Assembly: GCA_015231885.1 (NCBI GenBank)
Contig: JADGAT010000052.1
Location: 1-36,071 of the forward strand
DNA: 36,071 nucleotides
Origin: SAR324 cluster bacterium
GTDB taxonomy: Bacteria > SAR324 > NAC60-12
Direction: 5' to 3'
The translations under genes were made by a program, and so were the position numbers. The notes beneath the pieces were generated by a model. It had not been told where the DNA came from, did no database searches, and saw only the letters and a list, made by a program, of their open reading frames with translations. Shown here one piece after another: positions 1 to 7,957 of this stretch (positions are counted from its first letter, which is position 1; the number at the start of each line of letters is the position of its first letter).

Positions 1-721
1 ACAAACCATCAACTGCAATGGGAGCTTTTCCCCGTGTCCCTACCCCAATGGTATAAATTTTTATTCCGAGTTCTTTGGCCGCTTCTGCCGCCTGCAGAGG
101 CATTACTTTTCCTGCCGTATTTTCTCCATCCGTCATCAAAATTAAAATTTTAGAGGGCGCTTTGAGATCTTTCAGCCGTTTTGTGCCGACCGCAATTGCT
201 GAACCGATTGCTGTAGCATCTCCGGCCATTCCAATGAAGGTTTGATCCAAAAAGCCAATCAACAAGTCATGGTCATGGGTGAGGGGGGCCTGGGTGAAGG
301 CTTCTTCTCCAAAGACGACCATGCCCACCCGGTCATTGATTCGATTGGTAATAAACTGCTCCAGCACATGCTGGACTACTTCCAGACGAGTGACGTGCTT
401 ATCGTTGAGTTTCAGGTCCAAGGCACGCATACTTCCTGAAGTATCGACTGCCAGCACAATATCCACGCCTTCTGTCAATACTTCTGTGAATGATCGGCCA
501 GTTTGAGGACGTGCCAGGGCAAAAATCAACAGAATGAGTGTCAAACATCGTAGTGCTGGAAGGATATAAGGATTGCTCCACCAGGATAGTTTTGCCAGGG
601 AGGCCAGAGATTTCACTTCCGAATAGTGGATGAAAGGGTTTTTATTCCGTTTAACCAGCCACCACCACCAGAAGGGTAATGCCAAAAAAAGCAATAAAAA
701 CCAAGGGCTCTCGAACCTCAT
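1..721 (-). CDS. batA: BatA-like VWA-domain membrane protein (C-terminus beyond window edge)
   Basis: 240 codons are visible and the C-terminus lies off the left edge. Seen: an N-terminal hydrophobic helix (about residues 6-23, with four consecutive Trp), a second membrane helix (about 54-70), then a VWA domain starting near residue 86. The metal-binding MIDAS motif DTSGS is at 93-97, with the distal Asp in LMTDGEN. Start chosen at ATG 721-719 because GGAGG lies 5 nt upstream. It overlaps the stop of the upstream gene by 4 nt (ATGA), so the two are translationally coupled. Family knowledge: BatA proteins of Bat (aerotolerance) operons anchor a periplasmic VWA domain to the inner membrane by helices on both sides, and usually sit beside MoxR ATPase, DUF58 and BatB-D genes. 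MoxR and DUF58 are absent upstream here; what lies downstream is outside the window. The precise function is unknown. The VWA assignment is secure; the name BatA is inferred from topology and neighbour. Confidence 0.88.
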   Translation of the reverse strand, partial: MRFESPWFLLLFLALPFWWWWLVKRNKNPFIHYSEVKSLASLAKLSWWSNPYILPALRCLTLILLIFALARPQTGRSFTEVLTEGVDIVLAVDTSGSMRALDLKLNDKHVTRLEVVQHVLEQFITNRINDRVGMVVFGEEAFTQAPLTHDHDLLIGFLDQTFIGMAGDATAIGSAIAVGTKRLKDLKAPSKILILMTDGENTAGKVMPLQAAEAAKELGIKIYTIGVGTRGKAPIAVDGL

Positions 722-1764
722 GAGACCTCCTTTTCTGGTTCGGATGCACTGCCTGCGACATCCTCATCTGAAGAATAAGCTGCTTTTTCAACCAATCCCA
801 CGACTTCGCGGTACGCCTCATCCATCTCTGCACGGGTTGGCAAAACTTCTGCGTATTTGATCAAGTCCGATCGTTGGGTCAGCAGCGTAATTTTTTGATG
901 TTCTTCCACGCTGTAGGGTGTCTGTGTTTTCAGCAAGGGTAAAAATTCCTGAGTTGTCATGCTGGTAGCCGAAAAACTGAAGGCATTTTCCAGATATTCT
1001 CGAAAAATTTCTGATAATTGATAATAATACTGATGAACTTCCTGAGGGTTGACAGAAAAAAATTGTTCCAATTCTCTCAAACGCCGAAGTGCCTGTTCAT
1101 GAGGAAGCTCTCTGGGAGTCAAAGACTCATCAGAAGCCCTACGTTTGTAAAGGACGTAGGCAATACCCAGGATGACTGCTGCAATAACAGGGATAACAAC
1201 CCACAGCCACAGCATGGTAGAAGGTGGGGGAGGCAACTGATTTTCGATTCTTAAGGCAGGAGGATTTTGTGTATCAGAAGCAAACAAATCATGGACTGTA
1301 AACGTCACCGGATTGGTACGCCCTTGCAGTTCAGGTTCGTTTTGTTTCTTTTGCAAGCTTTGAATGGGAATCTCTGGAATCGTCCATGTCCCTTGCCTGA
1401 CAGGCCATAATCGCCATGACCAGCGGATGGTATTGGAAGAGGGAGCCTGTTCTTTGTGGAAAGGCCACCATTTTGCCAGCCATGAGCTGTCTTCCGTAAT
1501 TTCTGGTCCTGCCGCAAGCAGAGGATCGAGCAGTTCTATATCAATTTGCTCCGTATCCAGGTACTGTTTCAAATCAACAGGCACTAATTGGAACAACGCA
1601 GGGTAGGTCACTTCAATTTGATATAATAAAAAATTACCTGTGGTGGCGGTTGCTTTGTCAATTTGGGCTTTGACTTCTAAATTTTGGAATGCCTGTGTTC
1701 CTTGTATTGCAGCCAGCCAACAAAATATAAACAAAAATACAGCAATATGCGATGGTCGTCTCAT
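718..1764 (-). CDS. BatD/DUF4381-like single-pass membrane protein of the Bat locus
   Basis: 348 aa. Seen: a signal peptide (about residues 1-25, hydrophobic core then TQAF), a roughly 160-residue exported beta-rich region with Trp-rich segments, one membrane helix (about 183-207) ending in basic YKRRA, and a cytoplasmic helical tail with PHEQALRRLRELE and YYQLSEIFREYLE. That layout (exported Ig-like part, one helix, short helical cytoplasmic part) matches BatD and DUF4381 proteins of VWA/MoxR operons. Its stop overlaps the start of the batA-like gene in an ATGA, and it begins 38 bp after the 696-aa gene, so the three probably form one operon read leftward. Start ATG 1764-1762 lacks a strong Shine-Dalgarno sequence. 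Family knowledge gives no biochemical activity; a scaffold or partner for the VWA protein is inferred. Family assignment is moderately sure. Confidence 0.7.
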   Translation of the reverse strand: MRRPSHIAVFLFIFCWLAAIQGTQAFQNLEVKAQIDKATATTGNFLLYQIEVTYPALFQLVPVDLKQYLDTEQIDIELLDPLLAAGPEITEDSSWLAKWWPFHKEQAPSSNTIRWSWRLWPVRQGTWTIPEIPIQSLQKKQNEPELQGRTNPVTFTVHDLFASDTQNPPALRIENQLPPPPSTMLWLWVVIPVIAAVILGIAYVLYKRRASDESLTPRELPHEQALRRLRELEQFFSVNPQEVHQYYYQLSEIFREYLENAFSFSATSMTTQEFLPLLKTQTPYSVEEHQKITLLTQRSDLIKYAEVLPTRAEMDEAYREVVGLVEKAAYSSDEDVAGSASEPEKEVS

Positions 1765-1802
1765 TTTTGAAAATTTTGATTGGATAGAAATGGGTATACT
1801 GA

Positions 1803-3893
1803 TTAACTGGCGGCCTCTGGTTGATTGCTCAAAAAACCATGCATGGCTTTGAGCATGTTTTTATACGGATCACGTAAGTCATCGGGGAGACTGTCCAGAA
1901 TTTTTATGAGATTGGTAAAAAGAATAGGACGGAGCTCATTTGAATTTTCAATGTGCTCCAACTCATATTTTTCATTATCCACCATCTTTGAAAAATCTAT
2001 ATTTTTTAAAGAGCCTTTCTGTGCTTGCAGAGGATTGGTCCGGAAAATTTGTACATAGGGAGTTGGTTTGCCATCTCTGCTAAAGGGAGATCGGCCCACT
2101 GCAAGAAAAATATCAGGTCCTGTTCTTAAATAAACAGCTTCATCCAAAAATTCTTTAATTCCATCCTTTACTCCCATTTTATGGACTCTTTTTTTCAAGT
2201 AGCCCAGTTCTCCATAATACTGGATTATTGTATCCACAAGGACCAGAAAGTCATCATTCATACGCAGTCTCAGTCCTCCATGATCAAAAAAGCGCTGTTG
2301 AAGATTAGGGTAGGTGCGCTCATAGACCGTGCTCTTGAACTCTTTGCCATATCCAACCCAATCCACATCAACAGGATCGAGAGGACCTTCCAGGTTTCCT
2401 TCTGCACGTGGTGGTATTTCCGGTTCTGGCGGTGCTTCAGGGACAGCAGACTCTGCGTCAGAACCCTGTTCTTTTTTCTTGACTCCAATTCGCAGATTTT
2501 GCACCATTTTCCCCATCGCTTTAAAGAATTGAGCTGCCGGGGGTTTATCTTTTTTCTTGGCCTCAGTGACCTGAGCTTTCACGGCCGCCGCAACATATTT
2601 CTGATCAGCTTTCTTCTCCGCACCAATATCGGTAGAGCGCATATTGGCATTGGCCGGAGGTTTTCCTCTCAGCTTTTTGTCCTTACGAGTTTGGGCAATT
2701 TCAATGTGCAGTCTTTCGGCAATGCTGTTGATTTGGGCACGATTTAATGAATTGAGCAGGACTGCTTCCGAATCTCGTGCTTTCATAAGAGCCGTCTTGT
2801 CGGCTTCTTCTCCTTCAGGCAGGAAAGCTTCCCCATGGCCCATGGCCCTGTAATGGTTTTTTTTGAGCAGTAGCGACTTATCAAAAATCCGTTCAACACG
2901 ATCCAAATTTGAAAAAACATTGTCTAATTGCTGATAAACTCTTGTTTTGATAAAACTGTACTGAGGAATTTTGGTCTCCCCTGTCATGTTTTGAATATCC
3001 AACCGATACAGTTCCTGATAAATCCAGTATCTCAGATATTTTTCTTTCCATTCTAAATATTGCAAAACGAACAAGTCGGCGTAGAGGCATAAAATAAAAT
3101 TTCGAAATACCTCTAGAATTTGATTGTAATCGTTGGTTTCATCAAACAAAGGAGCTTTTGACGCCAGTGTTTCACGCACCTTGGTTGCCAGTTCAAGACC
3201 CGTGCTGGGTATTTGAGTTTGCAGGGATGGTTTAAAAAACTTTTTGAATTCACGCAGCGGATTCTCGGCATACTTCAGCAGGGATTCTTTGGCTTCTTTT
3301 TCCGCGATTTCTTCCATATCCTCAAAGATGCCGGTTGTATTCAGTATCATTTGCACGACCTTGTACGTCCCAAACATTTTTGCCCCGTAGATGCGCACCA
3401 CTTTTTCTTTAGCCCGCAAATCGCCAATAAAAAGGAGCTTGATCATATCCAGTAACTGCTGGGGACTCTCATAAAACAAGTAGGTGGATTGAATTTCAGT
3501 AAATTGATCATCGGATAATTGAGTTTGGATGTATTTTTCCAGATCTCTGCACAATGCCAGTGCCGCATTGATGCTATGTTCATCAAATTGTAATTTATCA
3601 GAAGCCACAATATCAGAAAATTCTTCATCATCCAGGTCATCATTTCCCATCGCTTCCGGATTAGAGAGTTCATCCATCAGCTGCTGCTCCAATTCTGTAA
3701 AATACTGGAGCAAGGGCTTCACAAATTGCATTCGATAGCTGCTGCCCTCCGGTGAGGGAACAGAAAAAGGGCCTTCTCCCATACCCCCAAATGGGCCGTC
3801 CCCTGATTTGTGATAACCTTCCTCCATGCTGGTGGCACTCAACTCCAAATTTGCGTCTTCACCAACCCGTCTGTTTTCTGAATTTGATTCCAC
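1803..3893 (-). CDS. Uncharacterised 696-aa soluble protein, first gene of the Bat-like operon
   Basis: I do not recognise this protein. Seen: no signal peptide and no membrane helix. There is a Gly/Ser-rich acidic N-terminus (about 1-50), a long helical body rich in Leu, Tyr, Phe and charged residues (about 55-370), a Lys/Ala-rich linker (about 400-470), a Pro/Glu-rich stretch (about 485-510, PEAPPEPEIPPRAEG), and a more globular C-terminal domain (about 515-690) with many aromatic residues. The listed start is GTG at 3893-3891; ATG at 3827 (residue 23) is an alternative, and neither has a strong Shine-Dalgarno sequence. Only 38 bp separate it from the BatD-like gene, so co-transcription is likely. 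MoxR ATPase and DUF58 genes, which usually occupy this place in Bat operons, are missing. A role with the VWA proteins is inferred from position only. Confidence 0.75.
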   Translation of the reverse strand: MESNSENRRVGEDANLELSATSMEEGYHKSGDGPFGGMGEGPFSVPSPEGSSYRMQFVKPLLQYFTELEQQLMDELSNPEAMGNDDLDDEEFSDIVASDKLQFDEHSINAALALCRDLEKYIQTQLSDDQFTEIQSTYLFYESPQQLLDMIKLLFIGDLRAKEKVVRIYGAKMFGTYKVVQMILNTTGIFEDMEEIAEKEAKESLLKYAENPLREFKKFFKPSLQTQIPSTGLELATKVRETLASKAPLFDETNDYNQILEVFRNFILCLYADLFVLQYLEWKEKYLRYWIYQELYRLDIQNMTGETKIPQYSFIKTRVYQQLDNVFSNLDRVERIFDKSLLLKKNHYRAMGHGEAFLPEGEEADKTALMKARDSEAVLLNSLNRAQINSIAERLHIEIAQTRKDKKLRGKPPANANMRSTDIGAEKKADQKYVAAAVKAQVTEAKKKDKPPAAQFFKAMGKMVQNLRIGVKKKEQGSDAESAVPEAPPEPEIPPRAEGNLEGPLDPVDVDWVGYGKEFKSTVYERTYPNLQQRFFDHGGLRLRMNDDFLVLVDTIIQYYGELGYLKKRVHKMGVKDGIKEFLDEAVYLRTGPDIFLAVGRSPFSRDGKPTPYVQIFRTNPLQAQKGSLKNIDFSKMVDNEKYELEHIENSNELRPILFTNLIKILDSLPDDLRDPYKNMLKAMHGFLSNQPEAAS

Positions 3894-3917
3894 GTCTGTA
3901 ATTATTGTCTCGAATTA

Positions 3918-3945
3918 TTGAGTTCTGAAAAATGTAATATACAAT
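3918..3945 (+). promoter_or_regulatory. Possible sigma70-type promoter
   Basis: TTGAGT (3918-3923) and TACAAT (3940-3945) are separated by 16 bp, close to the housekeeping -35/-10 consensus. The site reads rightward into a 36-codon ORF whose ATG is only 12 bp beyond the -10 box, implying a very short or absent leader. Such matches occur by chance in AT-rich intergenic DNA, so this is tentative. Confidence 0.3.
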
Positions 3946-3957
3946 TGATTGACCCGT

Positions 3958-4068
3958 ATGTCCAGACTGCCTGACGATCTAAAGAAAATTCTTTATAAAA
4001 AAAAGAAACACCCTCCCATGATCAGTGCTGGCATTATGGAGGCCTTCAACAAAGTTGAGATGGTTTAA
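3958..4068 (+). CDS. Possible 36-aa basic small protein
   Basis: ATG to TAA gives a 36-residue ORF with a strongly basic centre (LYKKKKHPP) and an amphipathic-looking C-terminal part (GIMEAFNKVEMV). I do not recognise it. No Shine-Dalgarno sequence is visible, but a promoter-like pair sits just upstream, so leaderless translation is conceivable. It lies alone between the divergently read 696-aa gene and a degenerate palindromic repeat that begins 2 bp after its stop. It may be a real small protein, the remnant of a larger gene, or chance. No homologues are known to me. Confidence 0.25.
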   Translation: MSRLPDDLKKILYKKKKHPPMISAGIMEAFNKVEMV

Positions 4069-4069
4069 A

Positions 4070-4193
4070 TGAGGAATTTGCTTTTTGCAAACATTATAGG
4101 CATAGCATGAGTTCTAAAATCAAATAAACATTGGATTGGTTTTTCGATGATAATCGTGCGTGACTTTCAAATGTTATTATTTTCGCCTTCCTA
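4070..4193 (+). repeat. Degenerate copy of an intergenic palindromic (MITE-like) element
   Basis: The reverse complement of about 4147-4193 matches 24012-24060 at 43 of 49 positions, including AGGAAGGCGAAAA and the block AATAACAT. The left edge (GAGGAAT, 4071-4077) resembles the reverse complement of the other copy's right edge (TAAGGAAT), and CATAGC at 4101-4106 matches half of that copy's central palindrome. Distances from core to ends differ, so this copy seems to have suffered internal deletion or divergence. It carries no gene. Confidence 0.6.
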
Positions 4194-4199
4194 AAAACA

Positions 4200-4258
4200 T
4201 TTGGTTCAGTATTTACCAGTTCAAACCTGGGAAGCAATGATTATTTTATTGAACCAAA
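4200..4258 (-). terminator. Long inverted repeat overlapping the hisC 3' end
   Basis: TTTGGTTCA (4200-4208) and TGAACCAAA (4250-4258) are perfect 9-bp complements flanking a 41-nt loop that holds a smaller CCAG/CTGG hairpin. The right arm covers the last hisC codons. It could act in 3'-end formation of the hisC transcript, but no U-tract follows, so a terminator role is a guess. Confidence 0.25.
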
Positions 4259-5298
4259 TATTTTGCATAGACTTCCATAAAACGTTTTGCGCCGTCTAAA
4301 GTTCCGACACTCAGGCGAAACATATTTTCAATAGGAGGGCGCATGGGACGCACCAGGATTTTATTTTGTTTGAGAAAACCAACCGCAGCGTTCACATCGT
4401 CTGGAACAACCAGCATGAAGTTGGCATCCCCCTTGTGAAATTCAACCTCATGTTCCCTGAAAAATTGTTCCAGGGCCGGTTTAGCTTCTGTGATGACTTC
4501 TCGTACTATTTCCTGCCAGGGACCAGGGTTTTTCAATTGTTCCAGGGCTGCGACAAGGGAGAGCATATTAACATCATAAGGCCCTCTTATTTTGTACAGG
4601 TGTTCAATGAAAAAAGGGTGGGCAACGGCATATCCCAAACGTAAACTGGGAATAGCAAATGCTTTGGAAAAGGTTCGGATGACAATCAAATTGGGATGTT
4701 CTTTGAGTAAAGAAACGCAAGTCTGTCCAGTGAACTCAAAATAGGCTTCATCCACTAGAACTGCGGTCTTCGGGTAGGTTTGCAGAATGGTTTTGATTTG
4801 CTCAAGACTGGCAGACGTTCCTGTCGGATTGTTTGGTGTGATGATCACAATCAAACGGGTTTGGGAAGTAACCGCTTCCATGATTTCGTGGAAAGGAAAA
4901 CTCATGTCCTCATGGTATTGGGGTGAAATACATTTTGCTCCCAGGGTTCCTGCCACTTGAAAAAACATACTGAACCCTGGTTTTGCCAGAATCATTTGGT
5001 CTCCTTCTCCCAGCAAGGCACGGAGAATAATATCAATGGCCTGATCAGAACCGTTGGTTAAAATCAGATGATCAGATGGAACTTCAGTATATTTTCCCAG
5101 TTTTTCCAAAAAGTCACCATAACTGGGATAGGTCTGAAGACGATTGCTTTGAATGAATGTGATCAATGCTTCAATGACGTGGGCTGGGGGCGGAAGAGGC
5201 GATTCATTGAAATCCATCAATAGATAATCATTGGGATCGCGGCCTTCCAGCGGAGGACTGTATGTACCAAGCTGAAGAATAGGTTTTCGGATTTTCAT
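4246..5298 (-). CDS. hisC: Histidinol-phosphate aminotransferase
   Basis: 350 aa from ATG 5298-5296. A longer form from GTG 5358 adds 20 residues that look unlike the family, whereas MKIRKPILQLGTY resembles a normal HisC N-terminus. It is a PLP-dependent fold-type I aminotransferase that makes histidinol phosphate from imidazole-acetol phosphate with glutamate, in cytosolic histidine synthesis. Seen: the NESP segment near the N-terminus, the TNGSDQAID cofactor-phosphate region, TPNNPTGT, DEAYFEF (Asp183 contacts the pyridine ring), and FSKAFAIPSLRLGY with the Schiff-base Lys212 and the following Arg. Length is normal. No other his genes are in the window, so it is an orphan copy or part of a scattered pathway. 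Related HisC-like enzymes can also act on aromatic amino acids, which the sequence alone does not exclude. It is divergent from the hydrolase gene. Confidence 0.88.
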   Translation of the reverse strand: MKIRKPILQLGTYSPPLEGRDPNDYLLMDFNESPLPPPAHVIEALITFIQSNRLQTYPSYGDFLEKLGKYTEVPSDHLILTNGSDQAIDIILRALLGEGDQMILAKPGFSMFFQVAGTLGAKCISPQYHEDMSFPFHEIMEAVTSQTRLIVIITPNNPTGTSASLEQIKTILQTYPKTAVLVDEAYFEFTGQTCVSLLKEHPNLIVIRTFSKAFAIPSLRLGYAVAHPFFIEHLYKIRGPYDVNMLSLVAALEQLKNPGPWQEIVREVITEAKPALEQFFREHEVEFHKGDANFMLVVPDDVNAAVGFLKQNKILVRPMRPPIENMFRLSVGTLDGAKRFMEVYAKYLVQ

Positions 5299-5405
5299 AG
5301 GATCGCCGATGCTTTTAGGGTGACAAACAAAATGGCTTTTAGTAACATGGAGATCCACCTTACAGAAGTCACCGTTTTAGATCAAGCCAAGGGAGATCTT
5401 TTCGC

Positions 5406-6515
5406 ATGAACAACGTCATTAATATAAATTTTATAAGAACCTGGTATCAGCATCTGGAAAAATTGATCAATGACCAACTGGACGATGGGGTATTTCCCGG
5501 AGTAGAAATCTTGTTTGCTGTCAAGGGAGAAGTTTGCTTACACCAGGCGTGGGGAACATTGGAAATTGGGAAAGGGGCATCCTCGCTGAATGCGGACACG
5601 GTGTTTGATATTGCGTCTCTAACCAAACCAATCGTAACGGCAACTGCCGTGTTGATGCTCCAGGAACGCGGCATACTGGATTTGGAGGACAAAGTTGCAG
5701 AGTTTATTACTGAATTTGACACCGAAGAGAAGTGCCAGATTTCTATCAAGCAGCTGTTGACTCACACTTCCGGTTTACCCGCATGGGTCGATTTGTATGG
5801 AGGGGCAGCCAACAAAGCGGAAGCATGGAAACAATTGATGGAAATCTCTCTAGAATACCATACCGGCAGCCAGATGGTCTATAGCTGCCTGGGCTTCATC
5901 ATTCTGGGAGAAATCATTCGTCGTTTGACCAAACAAAGCCTTGCACAGTTTGCAAAAACCAATATTTTTGACCCGCTGCAGCTGGAATCGACTTGCTTTA
6001 GTGCGCACAAAAACCTGAAAGGAGAAGTGATTGCCCCAACACAATACTGCCCTTTGCGTAAATTGCTGCTGCGTGGTGTGGTTCATGATGAAAACAGCTA
6101 CGTCTTTGATGAAGAAGGAGGCAATGCCGGCTTATTTTCTAAAGCATCGGAAATCTTCCGGTATTGTGAAATGATTATCCATGGAGGGAAATTTGAAGAA
6201 ACGCGGATCCTTGCTGCTAAAACAGTAGAAAACATGATAAAGAACCATAACCGGCCAGGATTGCCTCCACGAGGATTGGGGTGGGATATGAAAGGAGAAG
6301 GTTTCGGCTACATGAGCTGTGGTGATTTGTTTCCCTTTGGCGGTATTGGTCACACAGGGTTCACCGGGACTTCCTTGTGGCTTGATGTTCCTTCCCAGGT
6401 TGTTGTGATCATCCTTTCCAATCGTGTTCACATCTCTCGCGAAAAAAAAATCAAAGAAATGCAGTCCTTCCGTCCAAGACTGCACAACATCCTGTTGTCC
6501 TCGCTGGAACCCTGA
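5406..6515 (+). CDS. Serine beta-lactamase / class C PBP-like hydrolase
   Basis: 369 aa. Seen: the nucleophile motif SxxK as S71-L-T-K74, the second motif YSC at Y159-C161 where the usual residue is Asn, and HTG at 316-318 in GIGHTGFTG, taking the place of KTG. This order is diagnostic of the beta-lactamase/D-Ala-D-Ala carboxypeptidase/esterase superfamily (Pfam Beta-lactamase, the AmpC/EstB side). The N-terminus has no signal peptide, so a cytoplasmic esterase- or peptidase-like role is more likely than antibiotic resistance. Start ATG 5406 has AAGGGAG about 10 nt upstream. It stands alone, divergent from hisC and followed by a 166-bp gap before livK. The substrate is unknown. Fold certain, function open. 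Confidence 0.88.
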   Translation: MNNVININFIRTWYQHLEKLINDQLDDGVFPGVEILFAVKGEVCLHQAWGTLEIGKGASSLNADTVFDIASLTKPIVTATAVLMLQERGILDLEDKVAEFITEFDTEEKCQISIKQLLTHTSGLPAWVDLYGGAANKAEAWKQLMEISLEYHTGSQMVYSCLGFIILGEIIRRLTKQSLAQFAKTNIFDPLQLESTCFSAHKNLKGEVIAPTQYCPLRKLLLRGVVHDENSYVFDEEGGNAGLFSKASEIFRYCEMIIHGGKFEETRILAAKTVENMIKNHNRPGLPPRGLGWDMKGEGFGYMSCGDLFPFGGIGHTGFTGTSLWLDVPSQVVVIILSNRVHISREKKIKEMQSFRPRLHNILLSSLEP

Positions 6516-6681
6516 TATTTTTGTCGTCTTCTCAATTGCATCAAAGTATAGTATTATTTTTCCTCATTCTTTAATCACCCACACAGCACCAATCGTGCTG
6601 CATGCATCGTGTCTTTTGCTATCTAAAACAAACGGGACACACAGGGGACATGTACCATCACCAAATAGAAAGTGAGACCAA

Positions 6682-7950
6682 ATGAAGATAAAAAAATGGA
6701 TAATTTGCTGGAGTACCATCATTTTTATGGCTGCAGGCACAATCCAGCCTGCAGCAGCAGAGACCATCAAAATAGGATTGATTGAACCATTTTCCGGCCC
6801 TGTGGGAAATGCCGGAAATGCCTTTGCCCAGCATATACAGGATCAGGTGAATCGTATCAATGCCGCAGGCGGGGTTCTGGGAGGGCAACTGCTGGAAGTG
6901 GTACGATTTGACAATAAAGTCAGTCCAAAAGAAAGTTTGATTCAATTGAGCAATGCCATTGATCAGGGAGTGCATTATATTGGACAAGGAGTGGGGTCCC
7001 ACGTTGCAGGGGCTTTGATTGATGCTATTAAAAAGCACAATCAAAGGAATCCTGGCCAAGAAGTGGTATTTTTCAATTATGCGGCCATCACTCCGGCATT
7101 TACCGAGGAAAAATGTGATTTCTGGCATTTTCGCTTTGATGCTCATGTTGATATGAGGATGGCCGCCATCACAGATGCTATCATGGTCAGGAAAGACATC
7201 AAAAAAGTGTATTTGATTGGACAGAACTATTCTTTTGGGAAAGCAGTACGAGATGCGGCCAGAAAAATGCTGAAGGAAAAGCGTCCTGATATCGAAATCG
7301 CAGGTGATGAACTGCATCCTATTGCAAAAATCAAAGACTTTTCTCCCTATGTCAGTAAAATCAAACAGTCTGGTGCTGATATCGTGATCACCGGAAACTG
7401 GGGAAGCGACTTGTCGCTTCTGGTCCGGGCAGCCAAAGATGCCGGATTGGGGACCGAGTTTTTTACGTTCTACGCCAGTTCCCTGGGAGCCCCAACAGCT
7501 ATTGGAGAGGCCGGGTATGACAAAGTGAAAGCCGTCTCTGAGTGGCACAACAATCTAGGGGTTGAAGAAAACAAGCCGGAAGAAATTCAGTTTCAGCAGG
7601 AATATGAAAAGAAATACGGCACCAAAGCTCCATTTTTATATGGCCGCATGCGAACGCTTGTCCAAATGTTTGCCAAGGCACTCAACCAAGCAGGTGAAAA
7701 TAATCCGAAAAAAGTAGCCTTTGCCCTGGAAGGCATGGAACACGAAACGCCTTACGGCAAAGTGATGATGCAAGCCGCAGATCATCAACTCCTGCAGCCT
7801 CTGTATGTGTATACCTTCACCAAAGTAGGAACCAAGGGGGTCAAGTTTGGAATTGAGGGCACTCAAATAGGCTTTACCACGGATAAAAAAATTGAAGCGA
7901 CCAGCACCAGGACACCATCATCCTGTCAAATGAAGCGACCTCAAGCATGA
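6682..7950 (+). CDS. livK: ABC importer periplasmic substrate-binding protein (LivK/Peripla_BP_6 family)
   Basis: 422 aa. Seen: a signal peptide with basic MKIKK, a hydrophobic core and likely cleavage after PAAA before ETIKIGLI. Then a two-lobed Leu/Ile/Val-binding fold beginning IGLIEPFSGPVGNAG, with NAAGGVLGGQ, IGQNYSFG and VITGNWGSDLSLLV typical of the family. The C-terminus (SSCQMKRP) resembles the CxMKRP ending of several family members. It captures a small solute in the periplasm and hands it to the LivHM channel encoded just downstream. The gene leads the five-gene cassette with 7 bp before the next start. The actual ligand (branched-chain or other amino acid, amide, urea or carboxylate) cannot be read from the sequence. 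Confidence 0.88.
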   Translation: MKIKKWIICWSTIIFMAAGTIQPAAAETIKIGLIEPFSGPVGNAGNAFAQHIQDQVNRINAAGGVLGGQLLEVVRFDNKVSPKESLIQLSNAIDQGVHYIGQGVGSHVAGALIDAIKKHNQRNPGQEVVFFNYAAITPAFTEEKCDFWHFRFDAHVDMRMAAITDAIMVRKDIKKVYLIGQNYSFGKAVRDAARKMLKEKRPDIEIAGDELHPIAKIKDFSPYVSKIKQSGADIVITGNWGSDLSLLVRAAKDAGLGTEFFTFYASSLGAPTAIGEAGYDKVKAVSEWHNNLGVEENKPEEIQFQQEYEKKYGTKAPFLYGRMRTLVQMFAKALNQAGENNPKKVAFALEGMEHETPYGKVMMQAADHQLLQPLYVYTFTKVGTKGVKFGIEGTQIGFTTDKKIEATSTRTPSSCQMKRPQA

Positions 7951-7957
7951 TTGCCAA

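Noticed and set aside
2181..2747. 188-aa plus-strand ORF
   Set aside because: Antisense to the 696-aa gene, rich in Phe and Ser with no domain pattern; shadow frame.
4216..4232. tRNA T-arm-like sequence (CCAG-TTCAAAC-CTGG)
   Set aside because: No matching acceptor, D or anticodon arms are found at the right distance on either strand, so it is not a tRNA; a tRNA-derived remnant cannot be shown.
6584..6600. CAGCAC/GTGCTG hairpin between the hydrolase gene and livK
   Set aside because: A 6-bp stem with no following U-tract; not enough to call a terminator or operator.
6658..7548. 296-aa minus-strand ORF
   Set aside because: Antisense to livK, whose plus frame has a signal peptide and clear family motifs; the minus translation has no coherent domain.
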